In this document: positions 1-14,873 of the stretch, in pieces | Layout: each line of letters opens with the position of its first letter | Numbering within the stretch: the first letter of the stretch is position 1 | NCBI RefSeq assembly: GCF_018991925.1 | Contig: NW_024751924.1 | Span: 96,001 to 160,000 of the forward strand | Direction of reading: 5' to 3' | Source: Homarus americanus | Taxonomy: Eukaryota; Arthropoda; Malacostraca; Decapoda; Nephropidae | Length of the DNA: 64,000 bases | Notes under the pieces: model-generated | Databases searched by the model: none | What the model was told of the DNA's origin: nothing | What the model saw: only the letters and a program-made list of their open reading frames with translations | Made by a program: the position numbers and the translations under genes

Positions 1-3000
1 GGAAGAAATGCTGGACTAAAACAAACAGATCATAAGCTAAGAGTTCCACAGCAATATAACAAGGTCTATTACCAGTATCTGATATAACAACAGATTAGTA
101 ACATTTTACCACTAGAGAAAGCCAACTCCTAGGTGTTATAAAACAGGGCAATAAAGATGGAAAATATCAAATATCTGAATTCTTGTTATGCTGTCCCTAC
201 ATGCTAAATTTTGGTTAAGACCCAATGCCATTTGACAAAGTTACCTCGTTCACACATTCAGACACTCGTACATAAACATGGTGGCATTTCTAAATCTCCG
301 CCTGCAGCAGAGTGGTGGGAGATAAATGAATATGGCAGACAGTGCAATAACAGCAAAGATAATTGGAGCTCTTGTAACTCCAATCTCTCCCTGGCCTCTC
401 TCTCATTCTCTCTCTCCCTGGCCTTTCCCTCTCTTCCTGGCCTCTCTCTCTCTCTCTTGGCAAGTCTCCATACGAAGCTATATCTCACTCCACTCCTCCT
501 CTATATGACTGTTTGTCCTGCTGCATCCAGGAGCTTTATGCTAATCCCCTTGGTCTCTCCCACCCAGGGTTGTTCCTTTCAGAAGCTCCCTCATCACCTG
601 GCTTAACTTCTGGATGAGTCAGGTACCCTTATACTAAAGCTGACAGCCCTGGATCACATAGGAATAACACCTCTCTTATGAGTTCCACAGAAGACACACC
701 TCTGGTTTAACACTGTATATATATCCCGTCCTTTGTACCTATAAAATTACCTTAAGATAATTTGCACAGAACTCAATTCATCATGATACCCCAAAGATGT
801 TGCTAAAGATGCAGCCCCATCTCACCCTCACCACAAAAACTAGCTACTGTACTGAAAATTATAAGATTTCTACCCCAATTCTCTCATGTTTCTAGAAGAA
901 AAAAAAGAGCCAGAGTTTAATTTGGAGATATCTAATACAGTACAGGAAGCAATAAGGATGAAAAAATATTCCCAGTGATCCAAAATAAACTACAGTAAGT
1001 CTTCTGAAGTTCAAGTTGGAACTTAATAATCCTTAAAGGCCACAGAGGAATCTTCACCTCTGGCTAATCAAATACTCAGCCAGTTAAGCCCTGTCCATTA
1101 AAATGTCTATCAACAGTTCAGGTGCATTGGTTATCTAGTTTTATAGACTTTAACTTATCATAGCTTCTTCCGTGTTTGATCAGTAAGACAAAAAAATATA
1201 TATCACGTTGATTTTCTACCCCCTAGGCCATTCCCCCCTTGTTAATATTTTCCCATTAGTTCTCCAATAGTTCCTGGCTTTTGAAAACATTTCCCGCTAG
1301 GTGGTGTACATCAGAGCCAGCCAATCTAGTCATGCAGCTCTTCTTAACACTTCTACTGCTTCTCTTATCACGATGACAATCTCTAGCTAACTTGGGCTAA
1401 AACCCATTGTTGTTTTCAGGTTATCCCATAATTCATGCTGGTCCATAACAGCACCGGGTTGTTGAAACTGATTAGAGATGGCCAGCGTGTACCCTCCAAC
1501 ACACACACACACACATACGTCACCCCTGGGCCACTCAAAGACGCAGCAGCTCCCTATAATCTTATCTTGGGATTCACCTAGTTCTGTGACCCAGTCTGAA
1601 GGTTATATCAACAAACTTACATCAACAGAGAAGTGTGCACTCTTTAATAACTTGCCTATCACCCAGTTCCCTCCACTGCTCCTACATCTAAGCCAACACC
1701 TTGACTCCTAGATATAAACATCCATTACTTTACTGGCACAAAGAACTCGAAGTTGTCACTAACTAGTTATCAAATCCATCAATGCTTCTAAAATATGTAT
1801 AACACTGCCTGACAAAACTTTCCTCACACACAATTCAATTTTTATTAATACACTTTATATAAGAACTATTTATACTTTACTACAAGACTGAGAATGTAAC
1901 ATACACAATGACAACCTTCAACTTCAGCACCTCTAAATGCTTTAACCTTTATAAATCCACCTTTCCGCCATTTTATTACCTATATTTTGCTAGGTAACAC
2001 CTATTTATTTCTACATTCATTAAGGCTTGTTCTCCATACAGTAACTACAGTATATGGTGCATAGTTCTTCCATGCTGTGACTCACATAAAATCACTTGAA
2101 TATCATTCTTTCCCAACACCTCTCTTCTTATCTGATTCGTGACAAGAGTCTTCAAAAATTTTTCATCACTTTCTCAATTTCCTTTTGTGATATTCCAACA
2201 CTTGTCCTTATCTTATCTCAACCTAAACCTGCTTCAGTTATTTTTGTTTCTTTCACAAAGTAACCATTCCAGAAATCCAAACAAAAATGCAGATAGTGGT
2301 ACAAGAATCTTTCCCTTGGGGCAAGGAATGTGAGCGGTACAGTACTACATGGAAACTCAAATATTGACAAAAATTACCAAAAAACTTTTAACCCGGTGAA
2401 ACCAAATGCAGAGGGGATCTCCTCCTTAGGGCAATGATCACATGACCTGGAGGTAACAGTCTAGTTTTACCAACATAACACACTAGTTTCAGCGAGCTTG
2501 ACTCTTGGCTCAGCGACTCACAATGTAAAGGTTTTTCTCGCACTAAGGGTAAGGTGCCATTAAATATATTATATCAGTATGTACTGTACATGGCAACCTG
2601 AGCTATGGTTCCCAAACTAAAAGTGTAGTTTCAATAACCATGACTTCAACCCAATGACACAAAATTAAATGATAACTTCCTCTCCCAATGAGCAAAATAC
2701 CTAAAATATCAAATAAATTTCTGCATTGAATTTAGAATCACAGTTCAGAAATCAAAAGCTTTATTACGGCAACAATGGCATAAACCACTGGACCCTGTCA
2801 TAACAAAGTGTAAAGGAGGGTTGCTCTCCCTAGGGGGTAAGGTACCTAAACCATTTCACCAAGAGTCACAGTCTGGACACCAAAACTTTGAAACATAATG
2901 GACTGACACAAGGCCACTCCACAAATTGCATACATACATAAAAATTACTCAGACTCTGTTCACACTTCATTGCAAGTCATGTTTTGGAAGCTTAATCATG

Positions 3001-4437
3001 AGAGAAAAGAAAAACTTGGGAAAATAAAAGAATCAGGCACAGTTCTAGATATTACTCAGACCGGGCCAGTACTGGATGACAGACTGGAGAAGTACTGTAC
3101 AAAGCAGATTAGTTCATCCCCAATCTCCTACTTCTCATAACAGGTAAACAGACTTATTATGAATCAAATTATCCTGACCCCTATTAGGTACCAAACCTCA
3201 AGGTCAACTGGGGAACTACTACCATGAAATGATTACAAAGTGTGCAGTATACTATATGAGTGAGGAAGAAGGCCAGCCTCCCGAACAAATGTAAAAACAG
3301 GTATCCTCATCAAGCACTGAGGTGAGAGGTGTTGCAAGTACCATCCCTCTCGTGCAGCCCAGCAAGGTGACGTCACAGGGCCTCATGACAAGGGCACTCA
3401 ACCAGCAAGTGCCACACAGTCAAGGGAACAGATCAGTCCTCACAGAGAAGTTGTACCTCTTGGTACATTGAATATTCATGAGTGAGGTGTGTGTGGCTGT
3501 GAACAAAGTAAAAATATATGCATGTCTGCTCTACAGTTGTGTGGCAACTTTAAATTTAAGACATTTTAAAATTAAATGTAACTAGCATGTGCACTATACA
3601 GTATCCTGACAATAAAAAAAAGGGGATGATTTCCGGAGAAATCAACTAAACAAGATTTTGTTTTATTTCTTTACATACTACTGTACAATGTTGAGCAAAT
3701 ACATTATAGAAGCTGTAAGGTACCGTTAAACAATTTAAAGACCATAAATATATCTACTTTAAGTATACAATAAACAAAAATTGAGCAGTAAATTTACCTT
3801 TACAAATTTGAGTATAAAAGCATGACTCAATGAAGAATACCCGTAAAAACTTATGACACCACAGATCACTGGTACGGTCACCACCTGACTCATTTGTCTG
3901 GGAACATATCCATTCACTGCACCACCTCAAAGCTAGGTAACTAATTGACAAGATGAAGAGTACCTGTATTTGTTAAACAAATTTACATTGCATTGTTTTT
4001 TTATGATTGCATTATAAACAATATGAACCTTACTTCAGAGCAAAGCACAAAGAACTCTTAATATTTAAACATAGACTCCAGGAACACTTGTGCATTCACT
4101 GGGCAGCATCATTATTTTAACCCAAGTGTCTTAAATAGCAGTAATGGTACTAGAAAGGTTGAGACACTGACAAATAATGGTTAAAACAACAAGTATGTAT
4201 ACTCTACATACACACACCCTTTGGTTCACACCTTCAACTTACAAATGCAATACAGAAAGTAAATCAGCCGCCACACTCATTCACAAGACTTCACATGAAT
4301 TTAATTAATAGACCTGTACAGTTCTCCAAATTGAGTCAACAAGACAATAGGACCCTGAAAGAAGAATTCAAGTGGCTGCACAAAACTTAAATTACAGAAA
4401 TTACAAATGGTGTTTACTGTTGAAACTGTAAACCGAC
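1..4437 (-). other. sgg: GSK3 intron 2 (partial, 5' end of intron)
   Basis: This is sequence downstream of the exon 2 donor on the minus strand, so it belongs to the next GSK3 intron, which runs off the left edge. I looked on the minus strand for the following conserved kinase segment (the part beginning NRELQIM in animal GSK3) and did not see it. The short open frames have no recognisable family and are probably chance. A CT-rich degenerate repeat lies at 384-460 and a lone palindromic TGACGTCA at 3368-3375. Otherwise it is AT-rich and featureless to me. Confidence 0.7.
384..460. repeat. CT-rich degenerate tandem repeat
   Basis: About three imperfect units of roughly 25 bp combining CTCTCCCTGGCC with a (CT)n run. 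It explains the serine/leucine-rich and arginine/glutamate-rich open frames on both strands here, which should not be taken as genes. Confidence 0.7.
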
Positions 4438-4628
4438 CTTAAAGCGTTTATCTTGCAGCACCTTCTTGATGGCGACGAGTTCTCCAGTCTCACACAGCTT
4501 GGCTTGGAACACCACACCGAAACTGCCATTGCCAATGACTTTTGTGTCCATGTACGATACCTCCTGCGGTCTATCTGAGCCCTGACCCGGGGTGGCAATG
4601 ACTGTTGTGATCTTGTTGCCATCTTTAC
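4438..4628 (-). CDS. sgg: Glycogen synthase kinase-3 beta (shaggy), coding exon 2
   Basis: Internal exon of the Ser/Thr kinase GSK3, which acts in Wnt/beta-catenin, insulin/Akt and glycogen synthase control in the cytosol and nucleus. Read on the minus strand after exon 1 it gives residues 29-92: SKDGNK, then the family signature [19 protein letters not shown], the glycine-rich ATP loop IGNGSFGVV (residues 60-68), and VAIKK, whose first lysine (residue 83) aligns with the ATP-anchoring Lys85 of human GSK3B. It ends LQDKRFK, where the vertebrate exon also ends as far as I recall. The acceptor is a pyrimidine-rich tract ending GCAG at 4629-4632; the donor is AAG|GTCGGT, with GT at 4437-4436, a weaker donor than consensus. 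Length 191 nt, entering in phase 1 and leaving in phase 0. Family identity is clear from sequence; beta-type follows from the short N-terminus in exon 1. The rest of the kinase domain is outside the window. Confidence 0.95.
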
Positions 4629-7555
4629 CTGCAAAGGCCAGACAACACAGGTTAACATAAGGGTTTATAACTCAACACAGTTAGTGACAAAGTGGAGAAT
4701 GACTCATGCACTTAAACAAAAAAATTATTCTGCAAAGGAAATTACATTGTGACTAAAGATGGATTATTGCTGTACATGTATTACAAAACCTACATGACAA
4801 CATAGTACAGTGCAGGGGCTCTTCAGTGGATGAAAAAAAAATTTAAATCACATTGACTACAGTAACACCTCATTTTAGAAATCAGATCTACACAATAAGC
4901 TTTTCTTGATGCTGTTTTGATTTTCCCTTGTGACTGCAACCTTCAAACAACTCTTCTACAGTATCTGATATATGGTTACAAAACAACACAACAAATAGTT
5001 TACATTTCCTCTTACTTTTCATATGCTACCTTGTACTTATACTCTCAATAACTGTTTACCAGATGCCAGATCCTTCCAGAAAAAAATTCTCCGTTTCAAA
5101 TATATTCTCAAAACACTGAACACCAACAAATTTCATACAGATGTACAGATGATGGATAGAGAGAGATAAACTAACTCTCTCTCTCTCTCTCTGCCTCCCA
5201 AATTCTGTGGCGATGGCATTGATACACAGATGAGATGACGGACTGTGTGGTGCTGGGGTTAGAGCGGTGCAGCTGACAATTAAACACAGTACAGTATGCC
5301 CACACAGAGGCCGAGATGCAAGGCAGAATATGAGGATATAAGTGAGGGTCTGTGATGTTGAGTAAGGAGCAAGATGACATGGCATAATATACTGCAGAAT
5401 GTAATGTGAGGGAATCTTAAGTTATGATGGATAGTCTGAGGAGAGTTGGTGGGTATGTTGGGATTCAAGACCCAGTGAGGGAGTGTGAGAGGACATCAAA
5501 ATATTAGTGTAAATTAAACTGTACTACTGTGTTAGTCATCACTGTACAATTATAAAACTAACCTGACTTAAACTTTGCCAGGTAAGTGAATTATTTGCCA
5601 AGGTGTTACATGTTCCAACATACAGTATATAACATCAGATACTGTACCTGGTTCACACTGGATCTAATTTATAATAAGGGTACTGTAGTAGAACAAATTT
5701 TGGGCCCCATGCACCAAGGGATTGCATTCCAAGAAAGAAAAACATACACACACATAATATACAGTACAGGGTATATATATCATTTTTGGATAACATTGAG
5801 TACAGTACTGTAACAAGAAAAAGTTAAGAGAATCCAACAGCAGTCATCTAGCTATACAGAATCAAGGTGCAACATGTGACTCTGTAGCTACTCACACCCA
5901 GGTAGCTACAGAACTTGCAAGGATGTACAGTAACTTTAAGTCCTCATCGTCTTGCCGCTATGTACCATAAACAAAATTAATGTCAATTGAAAATATTACA
6001 AATCTGTGGTATTTTCTAACTTGATGGTCCTTTTGTAATACTGTAGTTACTGATACCTGATGTCAGTCCACAAAAGCTACTCTACAGTACAGCATGTTCA
6101 CACTCAATGTACAAATATAAAACACTCAATATCTTATTACAGCCTAAAGATCACTGTACAGTACATTATAGAAAAAACCATTAAGGAAAAGAGAATTTAC
6201 ACTGCACTGAAAATTGCCAAACACAACACAGTAACACCCCACTACAGAACCAACCTCTTAACTTCCACCCTCTAATTGCACCAAAGTTCATTTGCAAACT
6301 ATGGGTGATGTCCCTCATGGGTTCCAAAAGTCTGGTCACACCAAAATAAATGTTACGCAACACTTCCATACTGCTCCACGACACTACCAAGGCCGTCCAC
6401 ACTGTAAACAATGCTCTAAGGGTACGTGTGTAGTGTGATGTAGTGATGGAGAAAAGTAATAGTTGCCAACAGTCAACATCTACTATACACACACACAAAC
6501 CAACAAAAATTCAACAAATCATGACTATAAGTATGGATTATGAACCTTGAACCTCAAATGCTGCATATCTGTGATCATGTAGCACTTTTTGATGTAGGTA
6601 CAGGTCCACCACACTATTCCAACATCAATATGCTTTGTTTGGTGAGTTTTATGAGTTTTGAGAACTTTTTAATATCTTTAGAGAGTAAAATGGGGGCAGG
6701 GGAGTAGAGTAATGAAAGAATGTTTGGTGACAAGGAAAGCAGTCCAATATTTTTCCATAGGTAAGAGAGTGAGACCATACAGTATGATAATAACACCCTG
6801 TAGCTAAATACAGTACTAGAGAGAACTGTAAAGAGCCTTCACCATATCTATACTAATGACTACACAAACATTTACTCAAGACTAAGTATATATCAACACC
6901 ACTACGGTAACATAACTAGAGTCAAGCTTGTTTCCGTATTATACCGTTCCTCAGCCAACAATAATTCTCATGTAGACATCACAAACACACAACCATGGTC
7001 AGCGTGAAGTTGCTAGCTATACTAACCATCATTTCCCCTTTCCTTTTACATCTACATTATTATACACATCATAAGTTCCTCAGCAGATGTTTCAAAATAT
7101 ATAATCAGATTTTTTAGAGTAAAAAACCTCAATCTTGGTAATAAATATCACACTCACATTTTCCGTCATGGGGAAAGTTCTCAATGCACCTACACAAAAC
7201 ACAAGTCCTTAGAATTCCAAATTTGTACCGGTGTATATCCGTCGACTAGCCTATATTTTTACTGGCACCTGCGAACTGCTTCATTTACTCCGCATCGTGA
7301 TAGGACGAGGGGATGGCCTGGTCCACTGCACGAGACTACAGCTTCAATTTCCTGTGTCCCTCCCCTCCCTCCCCTCTCTCAAGTCTCTGTGCCTCTGCTT
7401 ATCTCTCCTCGCCGCCCCTCTTGCAAGGCTTTCCTCACACCCACAGGCTCTCGCTATAACCAAACACAGTATAGCCAACACAGTCTCTTTACCTATCAAA
7501 TATAACACTGCAATTTCCCGCTGCCTATCGTATTCCTTCTAAGTATCGCTTTATA

Positions 7556-7893
7556 TATCACAGTGTCTACCTATCTTATCTATCAATTGACTTATCTATC
7601 TATCCATCTATCTACTGTATCTATCTATCTACTGTATCTATTTATATATCTATCTATCTATATATCTATCAAACTACCTATCTAACAGTCTACTGCATAT
7701 ATAAGCCTCCCTGCCTACTTTATCATCCTAGCTATCGACTCAACTCATTGGTTAGTTAATTCAACGAGGAACGAAACAGGCGCAACAAACAAACACCACC
7801 ACCGACTGTGTAATGGATCCTTCTATCACTTACACGCGTCTGGGACCAGAGTGTGTAGTGGCTATCTGTCTGTCTGTCTGTCTGTCTATCTAT
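7556..7893. repeat. (ATCT)n and (TCTG)n microsatellites
   Basis: An imperfect ATCT/CTAT tetranucleotide array occupies about 7556-7700, and a shorter TCTG run lies at about 7868-7890. Both are in GSK3 intron 1 and are non-coding. Confidence 0.8.
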
Positions 7894-8820
7894 TCTCAAC
7901 TACATAACACTGATCAAACTCAACAAATATCCCAAGACTCTTAAAACAACTCTACCATCTTGATCTTTAATTCTTCTCAAATAAATAAAATAAAAAATAC
8001 AGTAATTAAAAAAACTTTTCACTATGTATTGACTCATCGACGTCAAGGTCTCCCCAAGTTAACTATGAGCAACAAGTCACTATACACACGCTGGGCAAGG
8101 AAGGGGAGCCGCTCGGCTATTCAGTGAGAATGAGGTCCCCCATGACTCAGTGAGACAGCGATCAACGTCAATATTTCCCTCTTCTGCTTGTTAAAACTTT
8201 CGCCACATCTTCTTTATCTACTATTGTGAATGTATTAAATGCATTTCGGTGCAGAGTTTCCCTTGAAAAGTTCCACACCAGGTTAAGGTTTCATTGACAC
8301 ACAACACTGCACTACATAGAAGATGGGTGGAAGTGACACAAGTGGGTTATACCATGTGTGTGTCACAGTGTGTGTGTTCAGCCAAATAAAGGTCAGTCAA
8401 ATTATTGGAAAGTTGCTTGGAATTTCAAAGTTTGTAAATGTTCTTAAAATACTCAAGCACACAGTTACACCCCATTACGAGGTACATACACAAAAAGCAT
8501 GCACTCACATTTGCATACTGTACACACACACATTGTAGACATGCCTACTGTACACACACACACAAGCATACCAATCATTCTTTACCCCCTCTTATAAGGT
8601 AAGCATTAGCTGTAATGTGCAGTGGAGATGACTCGAGTAGTATGTAACAGAATCAAGTGGTTCAATAGCAGTCACTTCGGTACAGAGATAAGAGTACAGT
8701 ACAACAGCTGAGTAAAGCAGAGATAAGTCTGTAAGCTTTACAGAAAATATATACATTCTTAGTATGGCCAGAAGCATTTAGATTACAGAAAACTACAGTA
8801 CAGTACTGTATAATAGAAAT

Positions 8821-8937
8821 GGATCATGTGAAGATTAGGCACTCCAGTTTATTTCACCTGATAATTAAACACCTTGATGCTACATGGGGATGGGGGGGGG
8901 GGTAATATTAAGGGGGTGCCTAAAATTGACATGATCC
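8821..8937. mobile_element. Foldback MITE family, copy A
   Basis: The left arm starts GGATCATGTGAAGATTAGGC, continues through a TTTATTTCACCTGAT segment and ATTAAACACC, then a G-rich core. The right arm returns as GGGGGTGCCTAAAATTGACA and ends ATGATCC. The ends are inverted copies of each other. The same arms recur in five other places in the window (copies B-F). It carries no coding capacity, so it is a non-autonomous element. The superfamily is not identified. Confidence 0.75.
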
Positions 8938-11900
8938 ACAGAAGCTCATGTGTGTGTGGAACTGAGAATTTAGGGAAAATAAAATTTCTTACACTTAATA
9001 AAATTTCCACTTGGCTTGTGAGAATAATGTGTATGCTGTATCTATCAGTTCTAAAAGAGCCAAAGACAGTCAGCAAAGGAGTTCTGACAAATTTTGATTC
9101 TTTTGAGGAGTGAAAGATTTGCACACTAAAGAGTAGAGTGGATGTGTGTGTGTGTGTGTGTAAACAGCCAGAACTAGGTAAGCCACTAAGTGCAACATCA
9201 CCAAGTGCAGTATTATCACAGCTATTAAAGACATATTTATAAGAAGGGTATTTGTGAGATGAGGATGAGCATGAGAGTACACGAGAAACGTAACGTTAAA
9301 AGTCACGGTGGCACGGAACAGCAGCTGCCATAACTAGCTTAATGTTTGATGATGTAACTGCAATACAGCATTTATAAAGACACTTCTGAATAATGAGTTA
9401 GGCAGAGGAGATACATTTAGCCTTCAATGATGATAAAGAACGCAAATGACGTACAAGAAGTAAAGAAAAAAACAGATGTTACATGGAAGGTAAAGAGGAG
9501 GAGCCCCCATCTTGAGTTGTGAATGGGATTGACAGACGCAGCTCTATGTAGTCTTGTAACATCCTTTCAACTAACTACCATAAATTCATTCCCTCTTAAA
9601 TCTTCCAATCAGCCTACACTCAATATAAATGTAAGGCATACCATCATTCCTTATCACAAACGTTGACATATATTTTTACTCTTTTATCTATGGGGTACAA
9701 GGCACACCCGCCAGACTTGAATATAGGTCACTCTGTCAGTGGTGTTGCTCTTTTTACAGAATAGTGGAGATAGAACCCAATACATTCTCACTTCAACACC
9801 AAGGTCCTCCTGATTCTCAGCTACAGTACTGCCAACCTGCCACACCTCAGGCTACCATCTGCACTTTACAGAAATATAACATCTACTGGCAAGTCCTTTC
9901 CAGTTATTTATATTTCAACCATGAGGTCAATAATATTTCCTGTACTTCTTACATTATCTCACCTTTAATCTTGTTTATCAGTACAATCACTACACTTATC
10001 CGCTAATATTCAACTGAGCTTCCTTGTCTGTTTATGGTTTATACAAAAGCACTTGTACCAGCTCAGCCAAACCTCTCCTTCACAATTACTGTACTTGTTA
10101 TTTGCATCACCAAAGGAACCTTATCACATTCTTAATTCAACTCATTTACTAATAATTAACAATCACTGATACTGTAGGACACACATCACATTAAGTGAAA
10201 GTTTTACGGAGGAATTAACTATGCAAAAACATACCAGCAACAAGGACACCCGCATTACACATTTTTCGTGGTCGCACTCCTAGGCTATCCAAGAAGCCAT
10301 TCAAGTGGCACAGTCTGGCACTTAGAAGAGGAAGAACTGCTACACATGCTCTCCATAACTGAGCTCTGTGACATATTCTTGTGTTTCTATGTAAGTTGCT
10401 TTCTCTCTAACTCAGTTAAGAACATCTAGTCATACAAACATGAATGGTTTATTTACAGGTACTGTGCTTTACTTGTCCTACTATACAGCTAATACAGAGC
10501 CTCACCTGTTACTGCATTACCCTCGTCACTAAATCAATATCAAAGGGGCTGAAAAAATTTACACCTGAGCAGACTTAATGAATGTTTCAGACTGGCAAAC
10601 AATGGCTGACTTCTGAGGAGTGATTACTGCTGTGAGTCACTGAGATAATTAACATCTTAAGAAAGAATTCACAAGAGTAGATTTTACTAATGCTCTGAAA
10701 AGATTTATGAAAGGGTGAACAAGACAATCATCAAACCAAATGATGCTCCGGGAAAAAGACAAAATTTGTTTTTTGAAGTTTATCTGCTCACTACCTTGAC
10801 AACACACCCTCTCCTATACTGAGTAAAACACACTTGTCCATTTCCAAAACACACATATAAACAAATTTCCATTTAAATTCTTCCATTGGTTGAGAAAATA
10901 TGAACCACACATAAAAAATGAGGAAAACAGACAGACAGATGACACACTGGAAAAGAAAACGAAAAAAAAGCTCACATCAAAATGCAAAACTGACAGGGGT
11001 AGTAAGGTCTATTGGAAAGTTTGCTTCATCCTACACATGTTCGGGGGTGAAACACACATTTGAAATAACACAATATTGTTCACGTGTGCAAAAGCAATGG
11101 AACTTGATTCTGTTTTTGTTTTTTGTCATCCAGAAGTGTTGTGACGAGAGTGAAACATGGATGCTGCAACACTAGATTGATACGAGGGGGGAGGGGATAT
11201 AAGAGAAGACGGCCATTTTAGAAACCCAGCATAGAATGAGGAGAGTGAAGAATGAGGAGAGTGAAGAATGAGGAGTGAGAAGAGTGAGGAGTGAGAATGT
11301 GAGTGGAAAAGGAGGAATGAGGAGAACAGTAGCTAGTTTCTTCTATTTCCTCCTATACCAACACTGGATAATGAAGATAAAAAAAAAATACAAAAGAGGA
11401 GACTAACTGCCCAAATGACTAATAAGTTAATAAATGTTGGAAATGATAAATAAAATCAAAATAAATAAAAACAAACTTCTCTGGACTGTCTAACAAATGA
11501 CAATAAATAAAGTACACGCAAAAAACAATACCAAATCAACTGAACTCCATCAAAACAACAGAATTCAAGTATTTTTCCGAACCCAACTGTAAAGCATAGC
11601 ATTAGTTTACCTATCTACTGTAACTCATATATTACAGGGTACAGTATTTCAATTGTCTATATGTTTGTTTCTCTTAAGCTGTTGAGATATAACTGTGTAT
11701 GGTTAGCTGTTTGCATTATTTAGCTCTATGATTGCCTTTCCTGGTTGGCTGACTCACAAGAAGTTTATTCCTGTGTGTCCCTGGCCCACACACACACACA
11801 CACACCTAGAACACAACCACAGCCCCCCACACGGGTAACACATCCTCCAAACACACACTCCTCAGCACACCCCAAACACACGCTCCTCAGCACACATACT

Positions 11901-14729
11901 GTATACATATCATGGGAAACACCTTGTTCATTATAAATACTCTACTGTATCTCCTCTATTCTTTAAGATATAATAGTACTGTACTGTATTCTTAACTAAT
12001 TTCATAGTTGTAAAATGGAACATGAGGAAATACAGAAAAACTGAGTGAATTTGTAGAGTACAGGACGTCAGGAATCATAACAGTTGTCGTCATGTGAAAC
12101 TGTATTCACCCACCCCCCCCAAAGAAAATTTTTTATCAACAAATAATATAACATAAAAAGAAGTGACACTCATTCAATCACGGGAGGGAATTAGCCGAGT
12201 GAATTCATAATAGGAACACATACAACCAAAGGCAATAAGGTTTTGCATATTCATCAGTGGGAGAGTGAGAGAAAATCCCATGATGGTACCTGTGGTTTGT
12301 TCAAATACCAAAAATGACCAGCACAATCTTTAAATGGTCCAATACTGTACTGTATATAGATACTGTATATATAGCTAACATATACTGGAAATACATGAAC
12401 AAAATATAAGTAGCTACACCTATATAAAGTTCTTTTGTTGTTCTTTCTTATCAGCATTGTGATGAACTATGGGAGGTAGCTATATGAGGCAGTGTGGACC
12501 CTGAAGAACAATGCTCCTGACAGAGTGACTTTATATTTAACTCTCAACCAGCCGCTAAGGTTCCCGACTCCATCCCCATAGGTGCAAAAATGTAATACGA
12601 GGAACAAGAAACGTCCACTAATGACGGCTGCCATTTAAGGGTCGAGTTAGGTGTCCTTTGTGCAGCATGGATAAGAAAATTAAATATCTGTGTGATATGT
12701 TTTGTGATACTGTGTTACACATCAGTTCACACAAAATACCAAAGTGCTTGCAGATAGACACAGACACTTAATAAAATCTAGGAGATAATGCACAAAATTC
12801 AGAGAAGTACAGTAGCTACGGGTCATCTTCACTTTATATTCTTTACGTACTGCTGATACTACTTGTAAAAATTCTACTTTTTGTTTGTTTGTTTCATCAA
12901 CATATCACCTATATGCACATAGAGAACTGACCTACATCACTAAATAGTCACACCACGACACTGGAAATCTAGAAATGTTGAAGCAGAGACCATGTCACCT
13001 TTATGGATTTCCCCACCTCCCTCCTGGACACCAAGATGTTCAGTTTAGTGATACATAATTATATCAGTGAGCAGAACTTTCTTACAAAAATCATACAATG
13101 TATTCGTTAGTACTGTACTGTCCTTATAAACAACAGATCAACTTGCCAAGACAAAGGAAAAGATATTAAATGTACAAAGATCAGATGAAATAGTTCAAAT
13201 ATCAATACTAAGTGGTGTGACAAAGCAGTACGGTATTCTATTTATAAAAAAATATATATATATATATATACTGTATATGCGTATTGTACTGTTGTGATTT
13301 TTGTGAATAAATTCCACTCAACCGATATGCACCACAAAATCTGAAGTTTACAATTCTTAAAACATCACCTGGACACACTGACGCCTCTCTCACTGCTAGC
13401 CTTTGCCAAATGCTCACAAAGTTGCCAGCCAGTAAGGTCAGCCTCTAAATGTACTTACATTAGTTTTACTTTTATGTAGCAACTTGGTTCTTATATCATT
13501 TATGTAATTATACACAAAAAAGTACTTTAGATATTTCTATTCAACTTCCTGCTCCATGTTGTCTGCTAACAAACACATGACAGGCTGGCCAGCAGCCAAA
13601 CTATAAGGGCAGCACACTGCTAAATTTCATAACTAAAACATAATTTTGTAAAAGCAGGTATGATAGCAGTGATTATCATTAAATTTCCATATATACATAG
13701 TGTGAGTTTTAAAGACCTGTACTGTATTGCATTTATAGATATATCATCACCAACAAACAAATAAATCTGAAGACAGTGTACAGCTCAAGATGTGTACAAT
13801 AAGACAACTGTGTGTACTGTACTGCACCTGTTCACTAGCGGTGACTGTCCAGTATATATGTGTGAAGATATGTAGCTATTCACAGACCTGAAGCCTCTGT
13901 CTAGGATATAATTAACCACTAGTATAAAATCAACTGTGAAATATGGTTTAGTAAATGTGAAATAATGAGTTTTAAATATTGATCCCAGGTACTTTACATA
14001 GTACAAGTAGCAACAGATGGTGACACAGCCACCACTACCATACTGTTTATATCAACAACTCACGCAGTGGAGTGTTTTAAAAGGAAGTGTTGACTTTTTT
14101 TCCACCATGCCAGTTTTCTGTGACTTTCAGATAACTTATTTCCAAGGTCCTATTTTGAAATAATCACAATACAGATTACAAAACTATGCTAGTTAAAGAG
14201 AATTAAGTACTGTACAATCAAAACATAAGTCTTTAAAAATACTATACTATACCCTGTACAAGACTACAAACTGTGACATAAACACATGTGTGTGATAATG
14301 GCAGTGGCCCACATCACCTCTGTAAAGTATTGGGACACTTGGCAGAGGTCCTGGGCTAGCTCCTTGATAATTAAAACTGGGACACTTGACGAAGGGACAC
14401 CAAAATAAAAGACCGTTCTCAACCCGTTACATGCACTGCCTCCTATTCCTTCACCCGACCAAGTATAAACTAATAAAATTTTCTAAACATCCGCCAGTGC
14501 CCATTTATCCTTGATGTAAACTCTAACTCAAGTTCTACCTTTTACCACACCCACACCTCATAACTTCTTCAATGCCCCTTACCTCTACCATCACTAATGT
14601 TGTGGGGTATTTTTCCTCGTGTTATCTCCTGCACGACAATCTGTACAAAACAGTAATCCCATAGACCTAACAGTGTAAAAACAAAGCAAATATTGTACCT
14701 AATAAGTTTAAACCACAAGAAATTTATAA

Positions 14730-14873
14730 GGATCACTGCAAGAATTAGCCTCCAGATTAACCAACCCAATGTTAACTTAACCTAATCCTATGATTTAGCA
14801 ACACGGTGGTTAATCATCAGGAGAAATAACATGGAGGGGGGGGGGGGATCTGTACACTCAATTCATGTGAGAC
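14730..14873. mobile_element. Foldback MITE family, copy B (degraded)
   Basis: The left arm is recognisable as GGATCACTGCAAGAATTAGC, followed by CTCCAG and a core reading TTAACTTAACCTAATCC. The right arm is GGTTAATCATCAGGAGAAAT, then a poly-G run and a remnant TTCATGTGA. It is more diverged than copies A, D and F, and an insertion or G-run expansion interrupts the right arm. Confidence 0.55.

Noticed and set aside
1..4437. Search for GSK3 exon 3 (segment beginning NRELQIM)
   Set aside because: No matching minus-strand sequence was seen. The exon is presumably beyond the left edge.
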